A DNA stretch of 64,000 bases from JAJDXO01 sp965207535 (GTDB taxonomy: Bacteria; Pseudomonadota; Alphaproteobacteria; Rhodospirillales; UBA2165). Shown here piece by piece: positions 1-7,693 of the stretch. Each line of letters opens with the position of its first letter. Position 1 is the first letter of the stretch. The notes under the pieces were generated by a model, which had not been told where the DNA came from, did not search any database, and worked only from the letters and a program-made list of their open reading frames with translations. The translations under genes were made by a program, and so were the position numbers. Location: assembly GCA_965207535.1 (NCBI GenBank), contig CBDBMR010000017.1:496001-560000 (forward strand). Direction: 5' to 3'.

Positions 1-928
1 GGTGATCGTAGAACGTCGTCACCTCGTAGCGGGGCGGGTTGTCCGGCCCGGTGCAGCCGGGCAGCGGCTCGGACCGCACATCCCAGTTGGGATTGTAGAA
101 GAACGCCGAGATATGCCGCTCCACCGGCGGCGCCAGCACCCGGTGCGGCGTCGCGATGAAACGGCCGTTGGTCCATTTCTGCATGAAGTCGCCGCTGTTG
201 ACGATCATCGCGCCTTCCACATAGCCGGCGGTGATCCAGTCGCCATCCCGGGTCTTCACCTCCAATCCCGGAATTTCGGGGATCGGCAGGAGCGTAATGA
301 ATCCGTGGTCCGTATGGGGCGAGATGCCGAACTCGTCCTCCTCCGCCTCGACCGCCGGATACCGGACGTTGCGGGTCAGCCAGTGAGGATCGGTGAACAT
401 CCCGTCGAAATAGTCCGGCGCCAGGCCCAGGGCCCGGGCATAAAGCGGCAGCAGCGATCCGCCGAGGTCTTCCATGGCCTGGTAGTAGGCCAGCATGGTC
501 GGCTTGAAACCGGGAAGCAGATCCGGCGCCGGCCACTTGTTGGGCCCGGTAAACCGGCGCCCCTCGCGGATTCCCGGATGATCATCGGGCCGTTCCCGGA
601 CGATGCGATAGTTCTCGTTCAGATCATACTTGGTGTTGTCGCCCGCATCGGTGGTCACGTAGATGGTCGACTTGATGGGCACGTAGCCGGTGGTCCGCTC
701 GTCCACCTTGAGTTTCAGCTTCTCGTCCTGGGGCAGGGCGTGGAGGCCGCGCACCTGATCCACCGCGGCGGCGATCAAATCCGCCGGCACCCCATGGCCG
801 ACGATGTAATAGAACCCGATCTCCTCCTGGATCCAACGGAGGTTCTTCGCGAGTTCAACCGTCGCTTCCGTATCACCGGCGAGAAACGGCGCGATATCGA
901 GAACCGGAATCTCCCGGGGTTCGGTCAT
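1..928 (-). CDS. Isopenicillin N synthase-family 2-oxoglutarate/Fe(II) oxygenase (partial, 3' end outside window)
   Basis: The minus strand is open from ATG at 928 to the window edge, giving 309 visible codons with the C-terminus missing. The product looks like a cytosolic non-heme iron oxygenase with a double-stranded beta-helix core. The iron-binding facial triad is visible as H205-x-D207 (in PHTDHGF) and H262 (in ATPHRV). The co-substrate carboxylate is probably held by R271 and S274 (RHIS). The N-terminus (EIPVLDIAPFLAG, GFYYIVGHGV) is typical of plant- and IPNS-type oxygenases. It is clearly paralogous to the next, divergent gene (GFYYVVNHGI, KWTNGRF versus RWTNGRF). The substrate cannot be read from sequence. 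Confidence 0.88.
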   Translation of the reverse strand, partial: MTEPREIPVLDIAPFLAGDTEATVELAKNLRWIQEEIGFYYIVGHGVPADLIAAAVDQVRGLHALPQDEKLKLKVDERTTGYVPIKSTIYVTTDAGDNTKYDLNENYRIVRERPDDHPGIREGRRFTGPNKWPAPDLLPGFKPTMLAYYQAMEDLGGSLLPLYARALGLAPDYFDGMFTDPHWLTRNVRYPAVEAEEDEFGISPHTDHGFITLLPIPEIPGLEVKTRDGDWITAGYVEGAMIVNSGDFMQKWTNGRFIATPHRVLAPPVERHISAFFYNPNWDVRSEPLPGCTGPDNPPRYEVTTFYDH

Positions 929-1102
929 CGTCTGTCCACCGGCCGCGCCGGTGCTCCTTCTTGGGCCGCCTGGGCGGCGAGTGCGGCTCCGCCCAATAAG
1001 AAATTGTTATTTTTTATGCAAATCAATATCTGTAATTCTTATATCAACGTCAAATCTATGCCGCATCGACGGCAAACCACGGATTCGTTCCAGGAGGCTG
1101 AC
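929..1102. promoter_or_regulatory. AT-rich divergent promoter region between two oxygenase genes
   Basis: The 174-bp gap between the two oppositely transcribed oxygenases changes abruptly from GC-rich to AT-rich around 998-1060 (runs such as aaattgttattttttatgc). This is where two back-to-back promoters would be expected. A Shine-Dalgarno-like caggagg at 1091-1097 precedes the ATG at 1103. I cannot define operators. Confidence 0.4.
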
Positions 1103-2155
1103 ATGAGCACCGCCGCCCAATCTCTCGAGACCGCCCGGACCACGCCCCCCGTCGCCCTGGAAACCGTGACGGGCGACGACGGCAGGTTTCACGACATTCC
1201 GACCCTCGATCTCGGCGGCTATCTGGCCGGTGATACGGCGGCCCGCGACGAGCTGGCGGCGCAGCTCCGCTACATCCAGGAGAACATCGGCTTCTACTAT
1301 GTGGTCAATCACGGCATCGACCGGCGACCCATCGACGCGGCCTATGCGGCGCTGGAGGAGTTCTGCGCGTTGCCCATGGAGGAGAAGCTCAAGCTCAAGA
1401 TCAACGAGAACTCGGTCGGCTACATTCCGCCGGAATCGACGGTCTACGTCACCTCGGTGATCAACGAGAACACCGAGAAGGACCTGAACGAGACCATCAC
1501 GCTGGCCCGCGAGCGGGCGCCGGACCATCCCCACATCCGGGCCGGTTACCGGTTCTGCGGGCCCAACCCGTGGCCGGAGAGCCTGCCCCGGTTCAAGACC
1601 GCCATGGTCGACTACCAGAACGAGATGAGCAAACTGGGCTTCGCCATGCTGCCGCTGTATGCGCTGGCCCTCGACAAGCCCGCCGATTTCTTCGATCCGT
1701 ATTTTACCGAGCCCACCTGGTGGACGCGCAACGCCCACTATCCGCCGGCCAAGGCCAAGGAGAACCAGTTCGGCATCGCGCCCCACTGCGATCACAGCTT
1801 CATGACCCTGCTGCCCATCTCGGACGTGCCGGGGCTCGAAATCCTGACCCCGGAAAAGGAGTGGATGGTCGCCAAGCCGATCAAGGATTCGATCATCGTC
1901 AATACGGGCGAGTTCCTGAACCGCTGGACCAACGGCCGGTTCATGCCGACGCCGCACCGCGTGGTGCCGCCCCGGAAGGACCGCTATTCCATGGCCCTGT
2001 TCTTCAATCCCAACCCGGAGACCGTGGCCGCTCCGCTGGACACCTGCATTTCCGACGGCAACCCGGCCCGGTTCGAGCCCATGACCATGCTCGAATATAT
2101 GAGCTGGTACATCGATACCAACTACAAGCGGGACGCCGGGGGGACGCAGAGCTAG
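1103..2155 (+). CDS. Isopenicillin N synthase-family 2-oxoglutarate/Fe(II) oxygenase
   Basis: This 350-residue protein starts at ATG 1103, six bases after a good ribosome site (caggagg). The open frame extends further upstream, but only as the complement of the divergent gene. The iron ligands are H228-x-D230 (PHCDHSF) and H285 (PTPHRV). R294 and S296 (RYSM) are the expected 2-oxoglutarate or carboxylate contacts. The N-terminal DIPTLDLGGYLAG and NIGFYYVVNHG segments match the DIOX_N domain of IPNS, ethylene-forming and plant dioxygenases. It has a longer N-terminal tail, about 28 residues, than its paralogue. The pair probably shares regulation and acts on related small molecules. Substrate unknown. 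Confidence 0.9.
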   Translation: MSTAAQSLETARTTPPVALETVTGDDGRFHDIPTLDLGGYLAGDTAARDELAAQLRYIQENIGFYYVVNHGIDRRPIDAAYAALEEFCALPMEEKLKLKINENSVGYIPPESTVYVTSVINENTEKDLNETITLARERAPDHPHIRAGYRFCGPNPWPESLPRFKTAMVDYQNEMSKLGFAMLPLYALALDKPADFFDPYFTEPTWWTRNAHYPPAKAKENQFGIAPHCDHSFMTLLPISDVPGLEILTPEKEWMVAKPIKDSIIVNTGEFLNRWTNGRFMPTPHRVVPPRKDRYSMALFFNPNPETVAAPLDTCISDGNPARFEPMTMLEYMSWYIDTNYKRDAGGTQS

Positions 2156-2546
2156 CCGGCCCGGAACATCGCCCCGAAACGGGGTTGGAATTTGGTTCCA
2201 ACGGAAATTTCGGATTCGGCCCGATCGTGTGCGCCGGTATAGGCATTTATGGTCATTTATGGACATTTGATGACTTGGTTAAATTCCAATTCTGCTCTTT
2301 TGAGCGCATTTTTGTGCGCGGGAACCCGTACGGGAAACCCCGCGAACCATGCTCCCTTAACAATGTGTGCGATCGGCCGCCCTTCGCCAGTCCCTCACCC
2401 TCACTTATCCCCCCCACCCTCGACGCCCGGCTATCGCCAGCCGTCTCGACCTCCCCCTCCAGGGGGGAGGTGATCCGATCCACCTCCACATATTCCCTCC
2501 CCCCTTCGAGGGGGAGGGCTAGGGAGGGGGGGCTTGCCGCGCGCCG
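2156..2546. repeat. Gene-free gap with dispersed GC-rich repeat (family A, 2392-2532)
   Basis: Bases 2156-2391 contain no gene I can support, only AT-richer sequence with a short direct repeat (atttatgg-cattt, about 2244-2268). From about 2392 to 2532 the DNA is a family-A element: blocks of ccctcaccc and ccccctcc...ggggagg that are self-complementary and recur in most long gaps of this window. It sits tail-to-tail between the oxygenase and the CobW gene, so the folded RNA could act as a transcription terminator. That role is inference. Confidence 0.6.
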
Positions 2547-3617
2547 TCAGCCGGTCTCGATCAATTCCAGAAGCGCCCCCTCGAGGCCGGTCCAGTCCGT
2601 ATTCCCGGTTTCGGCGATCACCTCGACCCGGCTGTCCCGCCGATAGGCGATGGGCATCACCGTCACTTCATCCCGCACCCGGTCTATCAGCAGCCACTCG
2701 TCCGGCGTTCGAAATACCCCCTTGAGGCGCTGGAGGTTCCCGACCGGGCCGGGAGGGCCCAGCAGGTCGACGAGATCGTCCCGGCGAAACACGTCGCGGG
2801 CATCGAAGATCCAGCCGCAGGCATCGAACCCTTCGCCGGCGTTCCGCCGCCGCATGGGCTTTCCGGGCGAAAGGCGCCCGGTGTGCGGCAAATCGGGAGA
2901 CCCGTGATCATGTCCGTGGTCATGTCCGTGGTCATGTCCGTGGTCAGGTCCGTGGGTATGCCCATCATGGAGGTGCGGGAACAACGGCGCCCGCGCGGCA
3001 TCGCCCGTGAGGTCGAGCAGCGCCGGGTCAAGGACGCCCTGGCTGGTGGTTTCGATCACCGCCTTGGGCGGAAACAGGGCCCGGGCCCATGCGTCGAAGG
3101 CCTTCAAGTCGCCGGCGGCCGCGAGATCGGCCTTGTTGGCCACCAGCACGTCCGCCAAATGCACCTGATCGCGAAACAAGGCCGCCTCCCGCAGCCTGGG
3201 GTCCTGGGCGACCCTGGGGTCGACCAGGCAGATGACCGCGCCCACGTCGACCGCGTCACGGAGATCGTCGCCGCGAAGCTCATCCAGAATGCTCGCCGGG
3301 TGTCCGATGCCCGTGGGCTCGATGATCAATCGCTCGGGCTGTGCCCGGCGGAGCACATCGGTTATCGCCACCTTCATCGGCAGGTTCATGGTGCAGCACA
3401 TGCACCCGCCGGCGATTTCACGGATCACCACACCGCCGGTTTCGGCTTCATCGGGTTCAAGCGCCGCGCCGTCGATGGGCACCTCGCCGAACTCGTTGAC
3501 CAGGATCGCCCACCGCTCGTCCGGGCCCTTGCGGGACAGCAGATGACGGATCGCCGTCGTCTTGCCGACGCCGAAAAACCCGGTGAACAGGGTCGTCGGA
3601 ACCTTGGCGCCGGTCAT
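2547..3617 (-). CDS. CobW/P47K-family (COG0523) GTPase, metal chaperone
   Basis: This 356-residue G3E GTPase has Walker A GFFGVGKTT at residues 13-21, the COG0523 metal-binding GCMCC at 71-75, the guanine-specificity NKAD at 161-164, and a CobW C-terminal domain from about residue 260. A histidine-rich linker (about 215-239, HGHDH repeats) suggests Zn, Co or Ni binding. Members deliver metals to target proteins or support cobalamin synthesis; the exact client is not readable here. It starts 18 bp after the stop of the upstream ArsM-like methyltransferase on the same strand, so the two are probably co-transcribed. A cobalt uptake module lies 3 kb away, which is compatible with a Co or B12 role but does not prove it. 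Confidence 0.9.
   Translation of the reverse strand: MTGAKVPTTLFTGFFGVGKTTAIRHLLSRKGPDERWAILVNEFGEVPIDGAALEPDEAETGGVVIREIAGGCMCCTMNLPMKVAITDVLRRAQPERLIIEPTGIGHPASILDELRGDDLRDAVDVGAVICLVDPRVAQDPRLREAALFRDQVHLADVLVANKADLAAAGDLKAFDAWARALFPPKAVIETTSQGVLDPALLDLTGDAARAPLFPHLHDGHTHGPDHGHDHGHDHGHDHGSPDLPHTGRLSPGKPMRRRNAGEGFDACGWIFDARDVFRRDDLVDLLGPPGPVGNLQRLKGVFRTPDEWLLIDRVRDEVTVMPIAYRRDSRVEVIAETGNTDWTGLEGALLELIETG
2909..2956. repeat. 12-bp tandem repeat coding the His-rich loop of the CobW protein
   Basis: Three exact copies of catgtccgtggt (2909-2944) are followed by a diverged fourth copy. On the minus strand they encode HDHG units. The period is a multiple of three, so copy-number change would lengthen or shorten the metal-binding loop without breaking the frame. 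Confidence 0.85.
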
Positions 3618-3635
3618 ATCGGTTCCACGGCGGTC

Positions 3636-4430
3636 TCAGCCGGGCTTCCGCGCCATGAACGGATAGCCGAACACGTCGAAGGCGCGGGCGTTTTTCTCGC
3701 CGCCCGCGCCTTCGAAGGTATCGACCGCCGGGCCCACCCGGATGTTCCCGAACCCGGCATCTTCCAGCATCTTCCGCCAGCCCGCGCACGGCAGGCCGCC
3801 GGCAATTCACGCCGTCCATAAATCGATGTCGCGGATTGCCGCCTCCGGCACCGGCTTGCCGTTGGCGATATCGGCGAATTGAAGATGGCCGCCCGGCTTC
3901 AGAATCCGCATGACTTCGGCGAAGACGCCCGTCTTGTCGGCGCACAGGTTGAACGCGCCGTTGCCGATCACCACGTCGGCCCAGCCGTCGTCAACGGGAA
4001 TATCCTCCAGCAGTCCTTTTCGGAACGACACGTGGCCGAGCCCCATGGCCTTGGCCGTATTGTTGGACTTTTCGATCATCTCGTCGGTCATGTCGATGCC
4101 GACGACCTCGCCCGCTTCGCCGACAAGGCCGGCGGCGACAAAGCAATCGAAACCCGCCCCGGAGCCCGCATCGACCACCTTCTCACCGGCTTCAAGCCGG
4201 CGCAGCGAGAACGGGTTGGCGACCCCGGCGAAGCTCTCCACCGCCGCGTCGGGCAACCCATCGACCACCGCGCCGTCGTAGCCGAGGCTGGCCGCGAGCG
4301 GCCGCCCGGTATGAAAATGGTAGCCGCCGCCGGGCGCCAGCGCGACCGCACGGTATTTGTCGCTCACTTCGGCGCGCAATTTCCCGGCATCGACCGGCGA
4401 ACCGCCGTCTATCGGTGTTCCGTCGTCCAT
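3636..4430 (-). CDS. ArsM-like SAM methyltransferase, probable selenoprotein (in-frame TGA at 3809-3807 read as Sec208)
   Basis: The SAM-binding motif GSGAGFDCF (residues 89-97) followed by GIDMTDEMI is the signature of arsenite-methyltransferase-like enzymes. The frame is interrupted by TGA at codon 208, within LWTA-U-IAGGLP, exactly where ArsM proteins carry a conserved functional cysteine (LWxxC-V/I-x-G). It then continues in the same frame through CAGW, ML-DAGF and a normal C-terminus to TGA 3638-3636, total 264 residues. An ArsM cysteine earlier in the fold (SNCVINL) is G/A here, with a Cys at 163 instead, so arsenic may not be the substrate. I start at ATG 4430, preceded by ggggagg, rather than TTG 4460. 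It is probably co-transcribed with the cobW gene. Selenocysteine is inferred from position and hairpin; a nonsense mutation is the alternative. Confidence 0.75.
3780..3796 (-). promoter_or_regulatory. Candidate bacterial SECIS hairpin downstream of the ArsM-like TGA
   Basis: Read on the minus strand, GCCTGC (3796-3791) pairs with GCGGGC (3785-3780) in a 6-bp stem with one T-G pair and a five-base loop CGTGC. The loop begins 17 nt after the TGA, inside the spacing usual for bacterial SECIS elements, and contains G residues. The hairpin lies wholly within coding sequence, as bacterial SECIS elements do. No folding program was run. Confidence 0.5.
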
Positions 4431-4494
4431 GATCGGCGCCTCCCCCGCCGCAAGGGCCAAAGGGTAGCGCCGTTGGATTAATTCTCCGAGACAT

Positions 4495-4530
4495 TTTTCG
4501 CTTCCCTTTTCGCTTCCCTTTTCGCTTCCC
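4495..4530. repeat. Three tandem 12-bp repeats upstream of the ArsM-like gene
   Basis: The unit ttttcgcttccc occurs three times without a mismatch. It starts about 65 bp upstream of the methyltransferase start on the minus strand and ends about 75 bp before the next plus-strand gene. Its place in a divergent promoter region makes it a candidate regulator-binding array or a variable spacer. Confidence 0.8.
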
Positions 4531-4605
4531 TGGGGCCGTTCAAGCCGCCGTGATCACGGCCCGACAGCGCTTGCGCCGGCCCTTTCGGAAGCTAAGATCA
4601 CCGCC

Positions 4606-5016
4606 ATGAAGGGATTGCGCGCCATCCGCCCGGGCCGGGAATTTGCCGCCTCCCTGGCGGCATTGGCGCTGATTTTCCAGGCCATGATGCCGCTCGCGGC
4701 CGCGGCCCAGCAGATCAAACTCCACGGGCAGCCCGGGTCGCCGTTCGCCGGCGGCATGGTGATCTGTACGGCGTTCGGCCTCAAGGTCATCGGCGATCCG
4801 TCGGGCGGGAACGCGCCCGGAGGACCGGCGGGCGAGACATCGGCGGGCAACGGCCACTGCGTCCTGAGCGCCGCCGGCGGCGGGTACGGCCTGCCGGCCG
4901 CCTCGGCGCTTCCCGGACCCGGCTTCGCCGCCGCATCGAATTCGGCCGTCTCCACAGCAGCCGCGCCCGGCCGCACGCCCGCACCCGCATTTCAATCCCG
5001 TGCTCCCCCTGCCTGA
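4606..5016 (+). CDS. Small secreted DUF2946-like protein
   Basis: The product is 136 residues with a hydrophobic N-terminal signal or anchor segment (about residues 13-35, ending AAAAQQ). The segment MVICTAFGLKVI followed later by HCVLSA resembles the ICTxxG...CxxC pattern of DUF2946 proteins, which often neighbour copper and cytochrome genes. Only Cys54 and Cys85 remain, so the second CxxC is incomplete. The C-terminal half is low-complexity and rich in Ala, Gly and Pro. It precedes the SCO gene by 53 bp on the same strand, which suggests a shared role in periplasmic metal handling. Family assignment is tentative. Confidence 0.6.
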   Translation: MKGLRAIRPGREFAASLAALALIFQAMMPLAAAAQQIKLHGQPGSPFAGGMVICTAFGLKVIGDPSGGNAPGGPAGETSAGNGHCVLSAAGGGYGLPAASALPGPGFAAASNSAVSTAAAPGRTPAPAFQSRAPPA

Positions 5017-5069
5017 GTCGACCGTCGCCAACGCAACAAGGTTCAACTCATAGAGCGGGGACAACCCCA

Positions 5070-5720
5070 ATGAAATTCCCACCCAAGATGATCGTGCCCG
5101 CCGCGGCGCTGGTCATCGCCGCCGGTCTCGGCGGATTCCTGATCGCAGATACGGCCAAGCTGCCGGGCGGGCCCGCCGTGAAGACCAAGGTTATCGGCAC
5201 CACAGGCACGGTCGCCGGCGCGTCGATCGGCGGTCCGTTCACCCTCGTCAATCACCGGGGCGAGGCCGTTACCGAAAAGGATTATCTCGGCAAGCACACA
5301 CTGATCTTCTTCGGTTTCACCCATTGTCCGGATATCTGCCCGACGACGATGAATGAAATCGCCTTCGCCCTCGACCGACTGGGCGACAAGGCCGAGGACG
5401 TCAACGCCCTTTTCGTGACCGTCGATCCCGAGCGCGACGATCCCGAAGCCCTCGGCGATTACATGGAACTGTTCGACAAGAGAATCACCGGCCTTACGGG
5501 GACGCCGGAACAGATCGCCGGCGTCGCCAAGGCGTTCCGGATTTTCTACGCCAAGAACATTTCGGCGGAGGAGCAGGCCAGACCCAAGGAGGAACGGTTC
5601 TATTTGATGGATCACTCCTCCATCACGTACCTGATGTCGCCCGCCGGCGAGTTTATCCGCCACTATTCCTATGGCACCCCGGCCAAGGCGCTGGCGGATG
5701 ACATCCGGCCCCGGCTCTAA
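5070..5720 (+). CDS. SCO1/SenC-family copper chaperone for cytochrome oxidase
   Basis: The 216-residue protein has one N-terminal membrane anchor (about residues 8-26) and a thioredoxin-like domain outside the membrane. The copper ligands are visible: C86-PDI-C90 in FTHCPDICPT, and H182 in DHSSITYL. The TVDPERD segment is also characteristic. SCO proteins help assemble the CuA centre of cytochrome c oxidase. Together with the PCuAC gene about 350 bp downstream, this looks like a small copper-delivery cluster. A clear start and ribosome site precede ATG 5070. Confidence 0.93.
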   Translation: MKFPPKMIVPAAALVIAAGLGGFLIADTAKLPGGPAVKTKVIGTTGTVAGASIGGPFTLVNHRGEAVTEKDYLGKHTLIFFGFTHCPDICPTTMNEIAFALDRLGDKAEDVNALFVTVDPERDDPEALGDYMELFDKRITGLTGTPEQIAGVAKAFRIFYAKNISAEEQARPKEERFYLMDHSSITYLMSPAGEFIRHYSYGTPAKALADDIRPRL

Positions 5721-6074
5721 GGTCCGGACTCAATTGAGCCGCCATAGGAGTGTTGCGGTGATAAGGACGGCACCGGGTGAGGGCGCGCCGGTTTCGAAAC
5801 CATTCCCTCTCCCCTGGAGGGAGAGGGATGCGGAGGCTTTGCGAAGCGGCAGCTGAGCTTAGCCGGAGCTGGGTGAGGGGGAATTTCCATATCACCCCCA
5901 CCCTGGTCAATTCCCTGTGGGAAATGACCGACCTCCCCCTTCAAGGGGGAGGGGAGTTGTCTTGGGCGTCCGAAGCCGGAGGCGTAGGGTGGAGAGGAAC
6001 AGCTTGAACCGCAATTCCGTAAGGAAGGGAATTTCCCAATTGAGTACAGGCCCAAAAGGGCGAAGGGAACAACC
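5721..6074. repeat. Family-A dispersed repeat cluster between SCO and PCuAC genes
   Basis: From about 5803 to 6003 lie two head-to-head family-A blocks: ttccctctcccctggaggg..., gcggaggctttgcgaagcggcagctgagc, tgggtgaggggg, and a second arm beginning tggtcaattccctg. The same strings recur at 17559-17815, 21365-21477 and 63648-63950. No gene is present in the gap. Confidence 0.75.
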
Positions 6075-6572
6075 ATGAAACCCTTCTTCGGTCCCGTTCT
6101 CGCGGCGGCGGTCATCCTTGCCGTTCCGGCCGGCACCTCCTTGGCGGCGGATACCATTATCGGCGGCCTGACCATCTCGAACCCCTGGGCCCGGGCGTCC
6201 ACCGGCGGATCGCGGCCCGGCGTCGCCTACCTCACCATCGCCAACAAGGGCGGCGCGGACAGCCTGACCAGGGCAAGCTCCCCGGTCGCCGGACGCGTCG
6301 AATTGCACCGGATTATCCATGACGGCGGCCGGGCCCGCATGGGCAAAATCGGGAAGGTTCCCCTGCCCGAAGGCAAAACGGTCGAGCTCGAACCGGGCGG
6401 GCTCCACATCATGCTGATGGGCCTGAAACAACAGCTGAAAGAGGGCGAAACGTTCCCGCTGTCGCTCTATTTCGCCGGGGCGGGCAAAGTCGACGTAACG
6501 GTCCGGATCATGGGCGCGGGCGCCAGGGGCGGTCATTCGGGCCCCAAGGACACCGGCCACGACCGGCCTTGA
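6075..6572 (+). CDS. PCuAC-family periplasmic copper chaperone
   Basis: This 165-residue precursor has a signal peptide (about residues 1-25, ending SLAAD). The copper motif is perfect: H78-x10-M89-x21-H111-x-M113. Such proteins bind Cu(I) and hand it to CuA or SCO, or directly to the oxidase. A His/Gly-rich tail (GGHSG, GHDRP) extends past the domain. The nearby SCO gene supports the role. An ordinary ATG at 6075 follows a ggaac ribosome site. Confidence 0.92.
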   Translation: MKPFFGPVLAAAVILAVPAGTSLAADTIIGGLTISNPWARASTGGSRPGVAYLTIANKGGADSLTRASSPVAGRVELHRIIHDGGRARMGKIGKVPLPEGKTVELEPGGLHIMLMGLKQQLKEGETFPLSLYFAGAGKVDVTVRIMGAGARGGHSGPKDTGHDRP

Positions 6573-6599
6573 CCATGGGCGGGCAGCGGCTACTCTGTG

Positions 6600-6720
6600 G
6601 GCTGGACGGTCAAGGGAACCCGGCGAAAATCCGGGACTGCCCCCGCAACTGTGATCAGCCCAAGCTGAGAGTCAGATACCTGCCGTCCATTTGGCCATGG
6701 AATCCTTGGGGGGATTTACC
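6600..6720 (+). promoter_or_regulatory. Cobalamin riboswitch controlling cbtBA
   Basis: The conserved core is plain: AAGGGAAcccggcgaaAATCCGGGACTGCCCCCGCAACTGT, then GAGTCAGATACCTGCC (B12 box). Stem P1 pairs GGACGG at 6604-6609 with CCGTCC at 6683-6688. A downstream hairpin, AATCC 6701-6705 with GGATT 6712-6716, could belong to the expression platform before the ggaggg ribosome site of cbtB. Binding of a cobalamin is expected to reduce cobalt transporter expression. The sequence is split here in short pieces. Confidence 0.95.
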
Positions 6721-6751
6721 GCGGCGCGCGCGTCAAACACGGAGGGTGAAT

Positions 6752-6946
6752 ATGTCGAGCGAAACGGCGACAACTCAACCAGCGTCGGAAGCCCTCGCTT
6801 CCGAAGACGGGAAACGGCGAATGTCGGCGATCCTGGTGCTGGCGTTCGGGGCATTTCTGGTGTGGGGAGCGGCGTACGCAAATCCCATCGCGCTCCACAG
6901 CGCGGCCCATGACGTCCGCCACGCAACCGGGTTTGCCTGCCACTAG
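6752..6946 (+). CDS. cbtB: CbtB, small subunit of B12-regulated cobalt transporter
   Basis: This 64-residue membrane protein has one transmembrane helix (about 27-46) and the family-typical C-terminal HSAAHDVRHATGFACH metal-binding stretch. ATG 6752 follows ggagggtga, the sequence a riboswitch platform would mask. It lies directly after the cobalamin riboswitch and 21 bp before cbtA. CbtA/CbtB are predicted cobalt importers found mainly in proteobacteria. Confidence 0.92.
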   Translation: MSSETATTQPASEALASEDGKRRMSAILVLAFGAFLVWGAAYANPIALHSAAHDVRHATGFACH

Positions 6947-6967
6947 ACCCGCCGCTGGAGATACGAA

Positions 6968-7693
6968 ATGATCAGATCGATTTTCTATCCGGGCCTTCTG
7001 GCCGGGATACTCGCCGGGCTGTTCATATTCGGCGCCCAGCAGGTGAAGATCGTGCCCATGGTGTTCGAGGCCGAGAGCTACGAAGGACAGGCCGCGGGCG
7101 GTCATGACCACGGCGCGGCGCAGGCGGCGGCCCGGAGCGGTTCCCATGAAGACGGCGCCGGTCATTCTCACGGCGATGACGAATGGTCGCCGGCCGACAG
7201 CTTTGAACGGACGGCGTTTTCGCTGTTGTCGAATCTGATCACGGCAATCGGATTCGGCCTTGCCCTGTCGGCCGCCTTCGTCCTCAGCCGTCGGCGGGTC
7301 TCCTGGCGGGAGGGGATCATATGGGGGCTGGCCGGTTTTACCGCGGTACACCTGGCGCCGGCCTTCGGCCTTCCGCCCGAACTCCCCGGCATGGCCGCGG
7401 AAGAGGATCTCATCGCCCGCCAGACCTGGGCGATGGCGACGACCGTCTTCACGGCCGGAGGGCTGGCCCTTCTGTTCCTCGGGAAACGGATGCCTTGGAG
7501 AATTGCCGGCGCCCTGCTCATCGCCGCGCCGCATTTCGTTCAGATCGAGCGGGCACATGTGGAGCACGCCGTGCCCGTCGAACTGGTTTCCCAGTTTATC
7601 GTCGCGACGCTGGTCGTGACCGCATTGTTCTGGATGCTCCTCGGCGCCCTGACGAGCTACTTTTCGGGCCGGGTCGGACAGGCACGGGCCTAG
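6968..7693 (+). CDS. cbtA: CbtA, cobalt transporter membrane subunit
   Basis: The product is 241 residues with about five to six membrane helices. A histidine-rich loop between the first and second helix (GGHDHG..., GHSHGDD) is the likely cobalt collector. Further conserved histidines occur in later segments (FTAVHLAPAFGLP, AAPHFVQ). It is co-transcribed with cbtB behind the cobalamin riboswitch, which identifies the substrate as cobalt rather than nickel with good probability. Confidence 0.92.
   Translation: MIRSIFYPGLLAGILAGLFIFGAQQVKIVPMVFEAESYEGQAAGGHDHGAAQAAARSGSHEDGAGHSHGDDEWSPADSFERTAFSLLSNLITAIGFGLALSAAFVLSRRRVSWREGIIWGLAGFTAVHLAPAFGLPPELPGMAAEEDLIARQTWAMATTVFTAGGLALLFLGKRMPWRIAGALLIAAPHFVQIERAHVEHAVPVELVSQFIVATLVVTALFWMLLGALTSYFSGRVGQARA

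Noticed and set aside
2..1102. Plus-strand open frame that continues upstream of the second oxygenase
   Set aside because: It is the complement of the first oxygenase gene on the minus strand; protein features appear only on the minus strand.
3614..3805. Small minus-strand frame between cobW and the methyltransferase TGA, as a separate gene
   Set aside because: The true coding frame here is the in-frame continuation of the methyltransferase after TGA, with good family sequence; this other frame has none.
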